Below, in pieces: positions 35,527 to 44,470 of a DNA stretch of 64,000 bases. Where the stretch lies: positions 62,001-126,000 of the forward strand of contig NZ_CAJYEB010000022.1 of NCBI RefSeq assembly GCF_913773735.1. Reading direction: 5' to 3'. The position numbers and the translations under genes were made by a program. The notes beneath the pieces were generated by a model. That model worked only from the letters and a program-made list of their open reading frames with translations. It was not told the origin of the DNA and did not search any database. Positions within the stretch are counted from its first letter, which is position 1. Every line of letters starts with the position of its first letter. The stretch comes from an uncultured Massilia sp. (GTDB taxonomy: Bacteria; Pseudomonadota; Gammaproteobacteria; Burkholderiales; Burkholderiaceae_D).

Positions 35527-35587
35527 GCCGGTTGAGCGAGCCGGTTGAGCGAGTCTGCCGGGTGCGCCGACCGAGTGCGCCGACCGC
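35527..35587. repeat. Two pairs of 13-bp direct repeats downstream of comEC
   Basis: gccggttgagcga occurs twice in tandem (35527-35552) and gtgcgccgaccga twice with one mismatch (35562-35587). The 160-base spacer between comEC and the convergent histidine kinase holds these and a GC hairpin (CCCGCC/GGGCGGG near 35608-35625), and no gene. Confidence 0.65.
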
Positions 35588-35656
35588 GCCCGCCGAGCAA
35601 GCGCGCCCGCCGCCGGGCGGGTCGGCGCGCCGATGACGGTCGTGCGGCGCGGCCGC

Positions 35657-37144
35657 TCAGGCGGCGCGCGCGCTGCGCACGGGCGCGTCCTGGCCGGCCA
35701 GCGGCAGCGTGATCGTCACGCGCAGGCCGCCGCCGTCGCGGTTCGCCGCCGCGATGCGCCCGCCGTGGGTCTCGACCACGCGCCGGGCGATGGCCAGGCC
35801 CAGGCCGTGGCCGTCGACGTTGTTGCGGGTCGGGTTCGAGCGGAAGAACGGTTCGAACACGTCGCCCAGGTGCGCCTCGGCGATGCCGGGGCCGCGGTCG
35901 AGCACCTCGACGTGCACCTGGCCGCCGTCCGGATGGACGACCACGTCGACCTGGCCGTCCGCGCCGCCGTGCTTGACGGCGTTGCGCACGATGTTCTCGA
36001 CGGCGCTCCACAGCAGGTCGGGCGCGCCGCGTACCGTCACCGGCGTCGGGGCATCGACCGCCACGCGGGCGCCGGCCTCGAAGCGCGCGTCCTCGGCGAC
36101 CTGGTCGACCATTTCGACGAGGTCGACCGGTTCGAACGCGGGCGGACTCGCGCCGGCGTCCAGGCGGGACAGCGTCAGCAGCTCGCCGACCAGGCGGTCC
36201 ATGCGCACGCTCTCGCGCTCGATGCGCTCCAGGCTGGGCTGGATCCGCTCGGGCTGCTGGTGCGCCAGGCCGATGGCGGCCTGCAGGCGCGCCAGCGGCG
36301 AGCGCAGCTCGTGCGAGACGTCGTGCAGCAGGCGACGCTGGCCCTCCATCAGGCTGCGCAGCTGGGCGCTCATGCGGTCGAAGTCCTGCCCGAGTTCGGC
36401 CAGTTCGTCGCCGATCAGGCGCGGCCTGCCGGCGGCGAATTTCGGCGCCAGGTCGCCGGCGGCGGCGGCCTCGAAGGCGTTGCGCAGCGCGCGGATGGGG
36501 CGCGAGAAGTACCAGGCCAGCAGCGCCGCGAACAGCAGGCTGGCCAGCGTGGCGGCGACGATCGGCAGCCAGCGGCCGACGTGGTGGCCCAGTTCCGGCG
36601 GCATGCCGAACCAGCCCGGCGCCCGGCGCGGACCGCCGCCCACCGCCGGGCCGGGAGGGCCGCCGGGGCCGGCGAAGGGTCCGGCGAAGGGTCCGGGACC
36701 CGGGCCGCCCATGCCCATGCCCGGCGGCGGCCCGGGCAGGCGCGGCGCGCGCGACGCGAAGGCGACGTAGCGGCGGCCGTCCGGGCCGGCGAGGTGCGCG
36801 ACCGCCTGGGACGGCCCGGCGCCGGCGAGGCTGCGCTCGACTTCCTCGCGCAGCTTGGCCGGCACGGTGCGGTCCAGCAGTTCGTGGCCCTGTTCGTCGA
36901 GGACGTACAGGCGCATGCGGCGGCTGGTGCCGACCAGTTCGCGCAGCGCGTCGACGCCGCCGTGCCTGAGCGTGGCGCGGGCGGCGTCCATCATGATGGT
37001 CGCGGGCGGACTGGCGTCGAGCGTCGGTTCGCTGGCGCGCTGGCGCGCCTGGTCGCGCAGCCACAGCGTGCCGCCGATGCCGATCGTCGCCGCCACCTGG
37101 GCGAGCAGGATCGACAGGAAGAACTTCCAGAACAGCCGGCCCAT
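35657..37144 (-). CDS. cpxA: Cpx-type sensor histidine kinase
   Basis: A 495-residue membrane sensor kinase. A first membrane helix (about 5-25) and a second (about 195-217) enclose a periplasmic domain that includes an unusual Gly/Pro-rich stretch at about 125-180. HAMP follows, then HisKA with the phospho-acceptor in LLHDVSHELRSPLARLQ (near 260), and an HATPase domain with N box (NIVRNAVKHGG), G1 (DRGPGI) and G2 (GHGLGLAI). The ATG at 37144 lies two bases after the regulator stop. The CpxR box and the CpxP-like gene next door support the Cpx assignment; the symbol is by similarity. Confidence 0.88.
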   Translation of the reverse strand: MGRLFWKFFLSILLAQVAATIGIGGTLWLRDQARQRASEPTLDASPPATIMMDAARATLRHGGVDALRELVGTSRRMRLYVLDEQGHELLDRTVPAKLREEVERSLAGAGPSQAVAHLAGPDGRRYVAFASRAPRLPGPPPGMGMGGPGPGPFAGPFAGPGGPPGPAVGGGPRRAPGWFGMPPELGHHVGRWLPIVAATLASLLFAALLAWYFSRPIRALRNAFEAAAAGDLAPKFAAGRPRLIGDELAELGQDFDRMSAQLRSLMEGQRRLLHDVSHELRSPLARLQAAIGLAHQQPERIQPSLERIERESVRMDRLVGELLTLSRLDAGASPPAFEPVDLVEMVDQVAEDARFEAGARVAVDAPTPVTVRGAPDLLWSAVENIVRNAVKHGGADGQVDVVVHPDGGQVHVEVLDRGPGIAEAHLGDVFEPFFRSNPTRNNVDGHGLGLAIARRVVETHGGRIAAANRDGGGLRVTITLPLAGQDAPVRSARAA

Positions 37145-37146
37145 CG

Positions 37147-37833
37147 TCACTCGCGGATCAGCTGGTAGCCGAGCCGGTACACGGTCTGCAGGCAGGAACG
37201 GCCGTCGGACAGCGTGCCGAGCTTGTGGCGCAGGCTGCTCAGGTGGACGTCGATGTTGCGGTCGAAGCGCGCCAGCGGGCGCCCCAGGCCCTGTTCGGAC
37301 AGGTCGTTCTTGCTCACCGGCCGGCCGGCGTTGCGCGCCAGAACCTCGAGCAGGTTGAATTCGGTGCTGGTCAGTTCCAGCGCCTGGCCGTCCCAGGTCG
37401 CGCGGCGTTGTTCCGGCAGCATGGTCAGCTTGCCGACCGTGAGCGTGATGCCGGGACCGTCGTTGCCGCTGCCCTGGGTGCGGCGCAGGATCGCGCGCAC
37501 GCGCGCCGTCAGCTCGCGCGGCGTGCAGGGCTTGGTGACGTAGTCGTCGGCGCCCAGTTCCAGGCCGAGGATGCGGTCGGCGTCGTCGCCGCGGCCGGTC
37601 AGCATGAGGATGGGCATGCGGCTGGCGGCGCGGATGCGGCGCAGCGTCTCGATGCCGTTCATGCGCGGCATCATCACGTCGAGCACGGCGATCGCGTACT
37701 GGCCGCTGAGGGCCTCGCGCGCGCCGGTCTCGCCGTCGTGGGCGCAGGAGACCCGAAAGCCCTCCTGTTCCATGTATTCGGAAAACATGCCGACCAGTTC
37801 GGCGTCGTCGTCGATGAGCAGGACTTGGTTCAT
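37147..37833 (-). CDS. cpxR: Cpx-type OmpR-family response regulator
   Basis: A 228-residue regulator with a receiver domain (acidic DDD at 8-10, phospho-Asp in VLDVMMPRMNG near 52, Lys in YVTKPCTPREL near 102) and a C-terminal winged helix (LTSTEFNLLEVLARNAGRPVSK ... FDRNIDVHLSSLRHKLG ... VYRLGYQLI) of the OmpR type. It is the first gene of a two-gene unit with the kinase. It is divergent from a CpxP/Spy-like gene and faces a TTTAC-N5-TTTAC site, so it probably controls both directions under envelope stress. Confidence 0.92.
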   Translation of the reverse strand: MNQVLLIDDDAELVGMFSEYMEQEGFRVSCAHDGETGAREALSGQYAIAVLDVMMPRMNGIETLRRIRAASRMPILMLTGRGDDADRILGLELGADDYVTKPCTPRELTARVRAILRRTQGSGNDGPGITLTVGKLTMLPEQRRATWDGQALELTSTEFNLLEVLARNAGRPVSKNDLSEQGLGRPLARFDRNIDVHLSSLRHKLGTLSDGRSCLQTVYRLGYQLIRE

Positions 37834-37884
37834 GCTCGCATCTTAGCAAAGGCGGGCGCCGCGGGGGACGGCCCGGCGCCCGCC

Positions 37885-37920
37885 TTTACGCCGATTTACA
37901 CCGACGCGACACCGCTTTAC
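37885..37920. promoter_or_regulatory. CpxR box between cpxR and the CpxP-like gene
   Basis: TTTAC at 37885-37889 and 37895-37899 are five bases apart, which on the minus strand reads GTAAA-N5-GTAAA, the published CpxR consensus. A third TTTAC follows at 37916-37920, 21 bases (two turns) from the second. The site lies in the 135-base divergent spacer, 50-85 bases before the CpxP-like ATG. Confidence 0.8.
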
Positions 37921-37968
37921 ATCGCGCCGCCCGAGAATGCGCTCTCCGATTCAGAAAGGATGACCACG

Positions 37969-38538
37969 ATGACTCTCGCTCGCCCCCTGGCGGCCGCGCT
38001 GCTGGCCGCATCGTTCGCCGCGGCCCTTGCCGCAGGCCTTCCCGCGCACGCCGCGCCCGGCGCCACGCCTGCCGACGCCGCGCCGCCTCCGGCAGGCTTC
38101 GACCCCCACGGTGGCCCCGACGGCGGTCCCCACGGCGCTCCCTATGGCGGCCCCGGCGCCTTCGGCGGACCGGGATGGGACGGACCCGGCCCGGGCATGC
38201 CGTTCGGCCACCTGCACGGACTGGCCTTGTCGGAAGCCCAGCAGGACAAGCTGTTCGCCATCCTGCACGCCCAGGCGCCGCAGCGCCGCGACCAGCAGAA
38301 GGCGGTGCGCAAGGCCGCCGACGGCTTGCGCGAACTGGGCCGCGCCGAGCGCTTCGACGAGGCGCGGGCGGCGGCGCTGTCGCGCGACCTCGGCCAGGCC
38401 GTGGCCGCCGAGGCGCTGCTGCGCGCCCGCACCGAAGCCCAGGTGCTGGCCGTGCTGACGCCGGAGCAACGCGCCGCGCTGCGCCAGCGCCGCGAACGTG
38501 GTCCGCGCGGCGACCAGTCCGCAGCGCGACGCCCGTAG
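37969..38538 (+). CDS. CpxP/Spy-like periplasmic protein
   Basis: A 189-residue exported protein: signal peptide (ending LPAHA, about 27), a Gly/Pro/His-rich segment (about 40-75) and an alpha-helical C-terminal half (LALSEAQQDKLFAILHAQAPQRRDQQKAVRKAADGLREL ... LTPEQRAALRQRRERG) with the LTPEQR-type motif of the Spy/CpxP family. Family members are envelope chaperones or repressors of the Cpx sensor. The ATG at 37969 is preferred over 37960 since AAAGGA lies eight bases before it. It is divergent from cpxR and downstream of the CpxR box, as cpxP is in enterics. Confidence 0.82.
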   Translation: MTLARPLAAALLAASFAAALAAGLPAHAAPGATPADAAPPPAGFDPHGGPDGGPHGAPYGGPGAFGGPGWDGPGPGMPFGHLHGLALSEAQQDKLFAILHAQAPQRRDQQKAVRKAADGLRELGRAERFDEARAAALSRDLGQAVAAEALLRARTEAQVLAVLTPEQRAALRQRRERGPRGDQSAARRP

Positions 38539-38578
38539 TCCCGTGGTCGCCAGCAGCGCAGCGCACCAGGAGCATCCC

Positions 38579-38935
38579 ATGCGATTCCACCGCGACCACG
38601 ACGCCGGACAGGGCCGTGACGACAGCGACAGCGGCCATGACCACCACCGTGGCCTGCAGTCCGGCGTCCCGTGCCTGCTGGCGTCCGGCCGTGACCCATG
38701 CGCGTCGTCGCGCTGGCTGGTCGCCGGCATCCCGGAGGCGACGGCCGGCCCGTGCCCGGGCGAGGGCGGGGGCGAGGGCAGCCACCGCCGCGCCGCCGGC
38801 GTCGCCAGCGCGCCGGCGCCGTCGGGCAGCGTGCGCGGCGGCATCCGCGCCGGCATGGCGCCGTCGATCGGCGGAGTGATGGGTTCGGCCATCCAAGCCT
38901 CCACGGTCGCGCCGGCCGTAGGTGTTTCCCTCTAA
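38579..38935 (+). CDS. Hypothetical protein of 118 residues
   Basis: An ATG preceded by AGGAG (six-base gap) opens a frame with strong third-position G/C bias, which favours real coding in this frame over the others. The N-terminal part is His/Asp/Arg-rich ([23 protein letters not shown]), the rest Ala/Gly/Pro-rich, with no family I recognise and no signal peptide. It lies 40 bases after the CpxP-like gene, possibly on its transcript. If this call is wrong, the 463 bases from 38539 to 39001 hold no gene. Confidence 0.35.
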   Translation: MRFHRDHDAGQGRDDSDSGHDHHRGLQSGVPCLLASGRDPCASSRWLVAGIPEATAGPCPGEGGGEGSHRRAAGVASAPAPSGSVRGGIRAGMAPSIGGVMGSAIQASTVAPAVGVSL

Positions 38936-39001
38936 TAGCGGTTCGCGGACGTGACGGCGGCATTACAATGGGCGTCGTCGTTTTTGCTGCGTCCGCCCCC
39001 G

Positions 39002-39838
39002 ATGACCAAACCACTGCTGCATTTCACGCACGGGAACAGCTATCCGTCCGGCTCGTACGGCCGGCTGCTCGACCTGCTGCGCGACGATTACGATGTCCGT
39101 ACCACCGACATGCTGGGCCACGATGCGCGCTGGCCGGTCGACGACAACTGGCGCGGCCTGGTCGACGAGCTGATCGCGCTGCTGGAAGCGCATGGCCGGC
39201 CGGCCATCCTGGTCGGCCACTCGCTGGGCGGCGCCGTCAGCATGCTGGCCGCGTACAAGCGGCCCGACCTGGCGCGCTGCGTGGTGATGCTCGATTCGCC
39301 GGTGGTCGCCGGCTGGCGCGCGCTGGTCTGGCGCGCCGCCAAGGCGCTGGGCCTGCGCTACCGGCTGTCGCCGGGCGGCGTCGCGCTGCGGCGGCGCCAC
39401 GTGTGGCCGTCGCGCCAGGCCGCGTTCGACCACTTTTACGCCAAGCCGATCTTCCGCGCCTGGGCGCCCGGCGCCCTCGACGACTATCTCGACCATGGCC
39501 TGCAGCCCCATCCCGACGGCGTGCAGCTGCGCTTCGACCGCGACGTCGAGGCGGCCATCTACAGCACGCTGCCGCACGACATGGATGCCATCCTGCGCCG
39601 GCCGTTCCCGGTGCCGGTGGGCTTCGTCGCCGGCACCGATTCGCAGGAGCTGCGCCAGGCCGGCCTGGAGGCGACGCGCAGGCTGGTCGGCAAGAACCTC
39701 GTGACCATTCCCGGCACGCACCTGTACCCGATGGAGTCGCCGCAGCTGACGGCCCGGCTCACGCACGAGATGATCCTGCGCCTGCTGGCCCAGGGCGCCC
39801 AGGCGGCCGCGCCGCGGGACCGGGCGCTGGCCGTATAA
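39002..39838 (+). CDS. Alpha/beta hydrolase
   Basis: A 278-residue alpha/beta-hydrolase with [13 protein letters not shown] as oxyanion-hole region, the nucleophile elbow VGHSLGGA (Ser near 75), and a C-terminal catalytic His in [11 protein letters not shown] (near 242). The start at 39002 begins right before the first strand. Substrate unknown. It is followed by dcd after 74 bases on the same strand. Confidence 0.85.
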   Translation: MTKPLLHFTHGNSYPSGSYGRLLDLLRDDYDVRTTDMLGHDARWPVDDNWRGLVDELIALLEAHGRPAILVGHSLGGAVSMLAAYKRPDLARCVVMLDSPVVAGWRALVWRAAKALGLRYRLSPGGVALRRRHVWPSRQAAFDHFYAKPIFRAWAPGALDDYLDHGLQPHPDGVQLRFDRDVEAAIYSTLPHDMDAILRRPFPVPVGFVAGTDSQELRQAGLEATRRLVGKNLVTIPGTHLYPMESPQLTARLTHEMILRLLAQGAQAAAPRDRALAV

Positions 39839-39912
39839 AAAGCCGCCCGAATCGCGTAGAATTGCGGGATTCATATCCCGCAATCAGCAAAACAGGAACG
39901 GAAGCCCCAGCG

Positions 39913-40479
39913 ATGAGTATCAAGAGCGACAAATGGATCCGCCGGATGGCGGAGCAGCACGGCATGATCGAACCGTTCTCGCCCAAGCAGGTACGCGAGT
40001 CCGACGGCCGCAAGATCATCTCGTGGGGTACCTCGTCGTACGGCTACGACATCCGCTGCGCCGACGAATTCAAGGTGTTCACCAACATCAACAGCACCAT
40101 CGTCGATCCGAAGAACTTCGATTCGAATTCCTTCGTCGACGTCAGGAGCGACGTCTGCATCATCCCGCCGAATTCCTTCGCGCTGGCCCGCACCATCGAG
40201 TACTTCCGCATCCCGCGCAACGTGCTCACCGTCTGCCTGGGCAAGTCGACCTATGCGCGCTGCGGCATCATCGTCAACGTGACGCCGTTCGAGCCGGAAT
40301 GGGAAGGCTATGTGACGCTGGAGTTCTCGAACACCACGCCGCTGCCGGCCAAGATCTACGCCGGCGAGGGCTGCGCGCAGGTGCTGTTCTTCGAGAGCGA
40401 CGAAGTGTGCGAGACCTCGTACCGCGACCGCGGCGGCAAGTACCAGGGCCAGCACGGCGTGACGCTGCCGAAAACCTGA
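39913..40479 (+). CDS. dcd: dCTP deaminase
   Basis: A 188-residue homotrimeric enzyme that deaminates dCTP to dUTP, feeding dUMP to thymidylate synthase (thyA lies at 45632-46426). Recognisable blocks are [68 protein letters not shown] with the catalytic Glu, and the C-terminal [13 protein letters not shown]. Length is normal. A hairpin follows its stop. Confidence 0.96.
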   Translation: MSIKSDKWIRRMAEQHGMIEPFSPKQVRESDGRKIISWGTSSYGYDIRCADEFKVFTNINSTIVDPKNFDSNSFVDVRSDVCIIPPNSFALARTIEYFRIPRNVLTVCLGKSTYARCGIIVNVTPFEPEWEGYVTLEFSNTTPLPAKIYAGEGCAQVLFFESDEVCETSYRDRGGKYQGQHGVTLPKT

Positions 40480-40514
40480 TACGGTTTTACGGGCCTGGTG
40501 CGCCAGGCCGTATC
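40478..40514 (+). terminator. Hairpin after dcd
   Basis: GATACGG (40478-40484) and GGCCTGG (40492-40498) pair with CCAGGCC (40503-40509) and CCGTATC (40508-40514) around a TGCG loop, with a seven-base bulge. The stem starts in the dcd stop codon. No T-run follows. Confidence 0.5.
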
Positions 40515-40537
40515 ATGTTCGACGTCGATGTCGAACG

Positions 40538-40564
40538 CCGTTCCGGCGCAGGCCGGAACCCGGG
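40538..40564. repeat. GC-rich palindromic repeat (REP-like), copy 3
   Basis: gttccggcgcaggccggaac is a perfect palindromic stem with the same gcgcaggcc core as copies 1, 2 and 4. It lies between the convergent ends of dcd and the channel-like gene. A second, decayed arm may lie near 40570-40612. Confidence 0.6.
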
Positions 40565-40702
40565 GCGCTTCCGGCAACGGGACCCCGCGACCCTGGGACC
40601 CTGCCTCGGCCGGCGCCAGCGCGATAATGTGTCGCCCGCGCGCCCGGCACCGGGCCGATGCTCTTTTTCGTGACGCGTCACGCCCGACTTCGCCGCGCCG
40701 GC

Positions 40703-41524
40703 TCAGGTGGCCGCGCGCCGTCCGTTCGGATTGCTGCGCCGGTCCCCCGGCGCATGGCGTTGCTCGACACCCGTGTAGCCGACGCGGCCCGTGCGTTCCT
40801 GCGTGCCCAGCGACGCGCCGTAGGCCGGCGGGCTGGCGCCGCGCTGGCGCTCGTAGAAGTGGCGCACGATCATGCCGGCCGTGTCGCGCCCGCCGAGGCC
40901 GAAGGACAGGCCCAGCGCCAGCGCCACGGCGCCCACGATCGCCATGAACAGGATCGTCACCAGCGAGCTGGCGATGCCGACCTGGTTGATCGCCACCAGG
41001 ATGGCGAAGGCCCAGACGACCCACCTGGCGGCCGTGCCCAGCCCGTCGATGGCGCCCATGCGGCTGCGCGCGGCGGCGCGGCGCACCAGGTCGCCCAGGG
41101 CATTGGCGGCGATGCCGCCCAGGACCAGCACGACCAGCGCCACCGCCAGGTTGGGCAGCCACAGCAGCAGCTGCTGCAATACCTGGGACACGGCCGGCAC
41201 GCCCAGCGCGTCGAAGGCGGCCACCAGCACGATCAGGCGCACGAACCACTTGGCGATCAGGCCCAGCAGGGCCGACGGCTCGCGCCGCAGGGCGCGCAGC
41301 AGGCCGCCGGGACCCGCCATGCCGGCGCGCTCGGCGAAGCCGTCGAAGTGCACGGCGCGCAGCACGGCCACCAGCAGGCGCTCGAGCAGGGTCGCCACCA
41401 GCCAGCCGATGCCGACGATGACTAGGAATCCCAGTATGCGCGGCACGGCCGCGAACAGCAGGGACATGGCTGCGGACAGCGAGGCCATCAGCGAATGGCC
41501 CCAGTCGGTGAGTTGCGGATCCAT
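40703..41524 (-). CDS. Small-conductance mechanosensitive channel-like membrane protein
   Basis: A 273-residue inner-membrane protein with five hydrophobic segments (about 15-50, 100-125, 130-150, 170-190, 195-220) and a repeated helix motif of the bacterial TM-helix family found in CmpX/MscS-like channels (FDALGVPAVSQVLQQLLLWLPNLAVALVVLVLGGIAANALGD; AINQVGIASSLVTILFMAIVGAVALALGLSFGLGGRDTA). It lacks the C-terminal soluble MscS beta domain, so gating by tension is uncertain. The ATG at 41524 is preferred because GGAGG lies six bases upstream. The polar tail after about 230 is probably cytoplasmic. Confidence 0.8.
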   Translation of the reverse strand: MDPQLTDWGHSLMASLSAAMSLLFAAVPRILGFLVIVGIGWLVATLLERLLVAVLRAVHFDGFAERAGMAGPGGLLRALRREPSALLGLIAKWFVRLIVLVAAFDALGVPAVSQVLQQLLLWLPNLAVALVVLVLGGIAANALGDLVRRAAARSRMGAIDGLGTAARWVVWAFAILVAINQVGIASSLVTILFMAIVGAVALALGLSFGLGGRDTAGMIVRHFYERQRGASPPAYGASLGTQERTGRVGYTGVEQRHAPGDRRSNPNGRRAAT

Positions 41525-41642
41525 GGCGTCCTCCGGGTGCGAGCCTGTCGAATGCCAGTTCGACCGGGGGGAGGGCGCCGGGTTCGGGGCGGGCGGTGGC
41601 GCGGGCGTCATGCTTGCGCGCCGTCAAACGGACGCCGTCCGC

Positions 41643-42020
41643 TCAGCCGCCCGCGCCGAAGTCTTCCAGCTCCTTGATGCGCTGCTCGGCCCGGCGCTGC
41701 ATGCAGCCGACGAACATCGTGCCGCGGATCGTGCCGCCGCTCCATTTTTCATAGACGGCATCGCAATCGGCCTTGCGGAACGCGATCCAGGCGCGCTGGG
41801 CCGACTGCAGCTTGCGCCGCACTGCGGCATCGTCCCTGCCGGCCAGGCGCCGCATGACGTCCTGGTAGACCGTGTTCAGCTTCGCCTCGACGGCCTTCTG
41901 TTCGCGCGCCGCGCATTCCTCGATGGCGCGCGTGTTGCTGGCATTGGCGCAGTCGGTGGCGGCGGACGCGTCGAGCGACAACGCCAGCAGGGCGACGGCG
42001 GCGGTACGGAAGCATGGCAT
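41643..42020 (-). CDS. LprI/DUF1311-family exported protein
   Basis: A 125-residue protein with a signal peptide (cut near ALSLDASA, about 20) and a DUF1311 (LprI) domain: Cys near 24 and 36, then AVEAKLNTVYQDVMRRL, LQSAQRAWIAFRKADC and a C-terminal Cys in GTMFVGCMQRRAEQRIKELE. Members include lysozyme-inhibitor-like proteins (LprI of Mycobacterium); whether this one inhibits lysozyme is unknown. It lies 23 bases upstream of the decarboxylase terminator, on the same strand as the decarboxylase but after it. Confidence 0.82.
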   Translation of the reverse strand: MPCFRTAAVALLALSLDASAATDCANASNTRAIEECAAREQKAVEAKLNTVYQDVMRRLAGRDDAAVRRKLQSAQRAWIAFRKADCDAVYEKWSGGTIRGTMFVGCMQRRAEQRIKELEDFGAGG

Positions 42021-42044
42021 GGCGGACTCCTCGTTCTCGGTTCG

Positions 42045-42071
42045 AAAAAAAAGCCCGGATCGCTCCGGGCT
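42045..42071 (-). terminator. Intrinsic terminator of the decarboxylase gene
   Basis: On the minus strand AGCCCGGA, a four-base loop and TCCGGGCT are followed by a run of eight T, 20 bases past the decarboxylase stop. It separates that gene from the LprI-like gene. Confidence 0.88.
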
Positions 42072-42090
42072 CGCGCGGCGGCGCCGCCGC

Positions 42091-44346
42091 TCAGTCCTGC
42101 CTGACGCAGTCGACGAAGTAGCCGCGCTTGCCGTCGACCTCGCGCTTGACCAGGCCGTGCACGTCGGTCTCGAAGCCCGGGAAGCGCTCGTTGAAGTCGC
42201 GCGCGAAGCGCAGGTAGTCGACGATCGTCTTGTTGAAGCGCTCGCCTGGGATCAGGAGCGGGATGCCCGGCGGGTACGGGGTCAGGAGGATCGCCGTGAT
42301 GCGCCCTTCCAGTTCCTCGATCGCCACGCGCTCGATCTCGCGGTGCGCCATCTTGGCGAAGGCGTCCGACGGCTTCATCGCCGGGACCATGTCCGACAGG
42401 TACATCTCGGTGGTCAGGCGCGCCACGTCGCGCGACTTGTAGAAGTCGTGGATCTGCTGGCACAGGTCGCGCAGGCCCCAGGATTCGTAGCGCGGGTTGG
42501 CCGCGGTGAATTCCGGCATGATGCGCCACATCGGCTGGTTGCGGTCGTAGTCGTCCTTGAACTGCTGCAGCGCGGTGACCAGCGTGTTCCAGCGGCCCTT
42601 GGTGATGCCGATCGTGAACATGATGAAGAACGAGTACAGGCCGCACTTCTCGATGATCACGCCGTGCTCGGCCAGGTACTTGGTCACGATCGAGGCCGGG
42701 ATGCCGGAGGCGCCGAACGAGCCGTCCAGCGACAGGCCCGGCGTGACGATGGTGGCCTTGATCGGGTCCAGCATGTTGAAGCCGTCGGCCAGCCTGCCGA
42801 AGCCGTGCCAGTCGTCCTCGGCGTGGATCATCCAGTCGGCCTGGGTGCCGATGCCCTCGGCGCTGAAGTCCTGCGGACCCCAGACCTTGAACCACCAGTC
42901 GTCGCCGTACTCGGCGTCCACCTTCTGCATGGCGCGGCGGAAGTCCAGCGCCTCGTAGATCGATTCCTCGACAAGCGCGGTGCCGCCCGGCGCTTCCATC
43001 ATCGCGGCGGCGACGTCGCACGAGGCGATGATCGAGTACTGCGGCGACGTCGACGTGTGCATCAGGTAGGCTTCGTTGAAGGCGTCCTGGTCGAGCTGCA
43101 CGGTCTCGGATTCGCGCACCAGCACCTGCGAGGCCTGCGACAGGCCGGCCAGCAGCTTGTGCGTGGACTGGGTCGAGAAGATCATCGACTGCTTGGCGCG
43201 CGGGCGGTCGCGGCCGATTGCGTGCATGTTCTTGTAGAAGTCGTGGAAGGTCGCGTGCGGCAGCCAGGCTTCGTCGAAGTGCAGCGTGTCGATCTCGCCG
43301 TCGAGCAGCTCGCGCAGCGTCTCGACGTTGTACACCACGCCGTCGTAGGTCGACTGGGTGATGGTCAGGATGCGCGGCTTCTTGTTCTTGGCGTCGCGCG
43401 CGAACGGGTTCGCCTCGATCTTCCTGCGGATCGACTCGGGCGAGAACTCTTCCAGCGGGATCGGGCCGATGATGCCCAGGTTGTTCCGGGTCGGCATCAG
43501 GAACACGGGGATCGCGCCGCACATGATGATCGAGTGCAGGATCGACTTGTGGCAGTTGCGGTCGACCACGACGATGTCGCCCGGCGCCACGGTCGAGTGC
43601 CAGACCATCTTGTTCGACGTCGAGGTGCCGTTGGTGACGAAGTAGCAGTGGTCGGCGTTGTAGATGCGCGCGGCGTTGCGCTCCGACTTCGCCACCGGGC
43701 CGGTGTGGTCGAGCAGCTGGCCGAGTTCCTCGACCGCGTTGCAGACGTCGGCGCGCAGCATGTTCTCGCCGAAGAACTGGTGGAACATCTGGCCGATCGG
43801 GCTCTTCAGGAAGGCGACGCCGCCCGAGTGGCCCGGGCAGTGCCACGAGTAGGAGCCGTCGTTGGCGTAGTTGACCAGCGCGCGGAAGAACGGCGGCGCC
43901 AGCGAATCGAGGTAGGCCTTGGCTTCGCGGATGATGTGGCGCGCCACGAACTCCGGCGTGTCCTCGAACATGTGGATGAAGCCGTGCAGCTCCTTCAGGA
44001 TGTCGTTCGGGATGTGGCGGCTGGTGCGGGTCTCGCCGTAGATGTAGATCGGGATGTCCGAGTTCTTGTGGCGGATCTCCTGCACGAAGGCGCGCAGGCT
44101 GGCCAGCGCGATCTCCGCTTCCTCGTGGGTGCCGCCGCCGAATTCCTCATCGTCGATCGACAGCACGAAGGCCGAGGCGCGCGACTGCTGCTGGGCGAAC
44201 TGCGCGAGGTCGCCGTAGCTGGTCAGGCCCAGCACTTCCATGCCTTCTTTTTCCATCGCGGCGGCAAGCGCGCGGATGCCGAGGCCGGACGTGTTCTCGG
44301 AACGGAAATCCTCGTCGATGATGACGATGGGGAAACGAAATTTCAT
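42091..44346 (-). CDS. Arginine/lysine/ornithine decarboxylase
   Basis: A 751-residue PLP enzyme of the large fold-III-type Orn/Lys/Arg decarboxylase family, which makes polyamines or consumes protons under acid stress. It has an N-terminal flavodoxin-like wing domain (FPIVIIDEDFRSENTSGLGIRALAAAMEKEGMEVLG), the PLP core with WHCPGHSGGVAFLKSP, TNGTSTSNKMVWHS, HFDEAWLPHA (Asp) and the Schiff-base Lys in STQSTHKLLAGLSQ (near 395), and a C-terminal domain (LLTPYPPGIPLLIPGERF). The ATG at 44346 is preceded by GGAGC. Which amino acid it uses cannot be told by eye. Its proximity to dcd is typical of Burkholderiales. Confidence 0.92.
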   Translation of the reverse strand: MKFRFPIVIIDEDFRSENTSGLGIRALAAAMEKEGMEVLGLTSYGDLAQFAQQQSRASAFVLSIDDEEFGGGTHEEAEIALASLRAFVQEIRHKNSDIPIYIYGETRTSRHIPNDILKELHGFIHMFEDTPEFVARHIIREAKAYLDSLAPPFFRALVNYANDGSYSWHCPGHSGGVAFLKSPIGQMFHQFFGENMLRADVCNAVEELGQLLDHTGPVAKSERNAARIYNADHCYFVTNGTSTSNKMVWHSTVAPGDIVVVDRNCHKSILHSIIMCGAIPVFLMPTRNNLGIIGPIPLEEFSPESIRRKIEANPFARDAKNKKPRILTITQSTYDGVVYNVETLRELLDGEIDTLHFDEAWLPHATFHDFYKNMHAIGRDRPRAKQSMIFSTQSTHKLLAGLSQASQVLVRESETVQLDQDAFNEAYLMHTSTSPQYSIIASCDVAAAMMEAPGGTALVEESIYEALDFRRAMQKVDAEYGDDWWFKVWGPQDFSAEGIGTQADWMIHAEDDWHGFGRLADGFNMLDPIKATIVTPGLSLDGSFGASGIPASIVTKYLAEHGVIIEKCGLYSFFIMFTIGITKGRWNTLVTALQQFKDDYDRNQPMWRIMPEFTAANPRYESWGLRDLCQQIHDFYKSRDVARLTTEMYLSDMVPAMKPSDAFAKMAHREIERVAIEELEGRITAILLTPYPPGIPLLIPGERFNKTIVDYLRFARDFNERFPGFETDVHGLVKREVDGKRGYFVDCVRQD

Positions 44347-44440
44347 GGACAGCTCCAAAGCGAAGCGCCGTGCACGCCGCCGTCCAGGTCATGGGCGAAG
44401 GCCGGGCACGGCACCGGGGAAAAAAGAGAAGCGGATTTTC

Positions 44441-44470
44441 GCAGAATTTGCCTGATCCCGTGCAGAATTT
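44441..44470. repeat. Direct repeat GCAGAATTT spaced 21 bp, upstream of the decarboxylase
   Basis: GCAGAATTT occurs at 44441-44449 and 44462-44470, exactly 21 bases apart (two helical turns), about 95-125 bases upstream of the decarboxylase ATG in the AT-richest part of a 293-base spacer. It may be a regulator binding site. No gene was recognised in the spacer. Confidence 0.35.
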
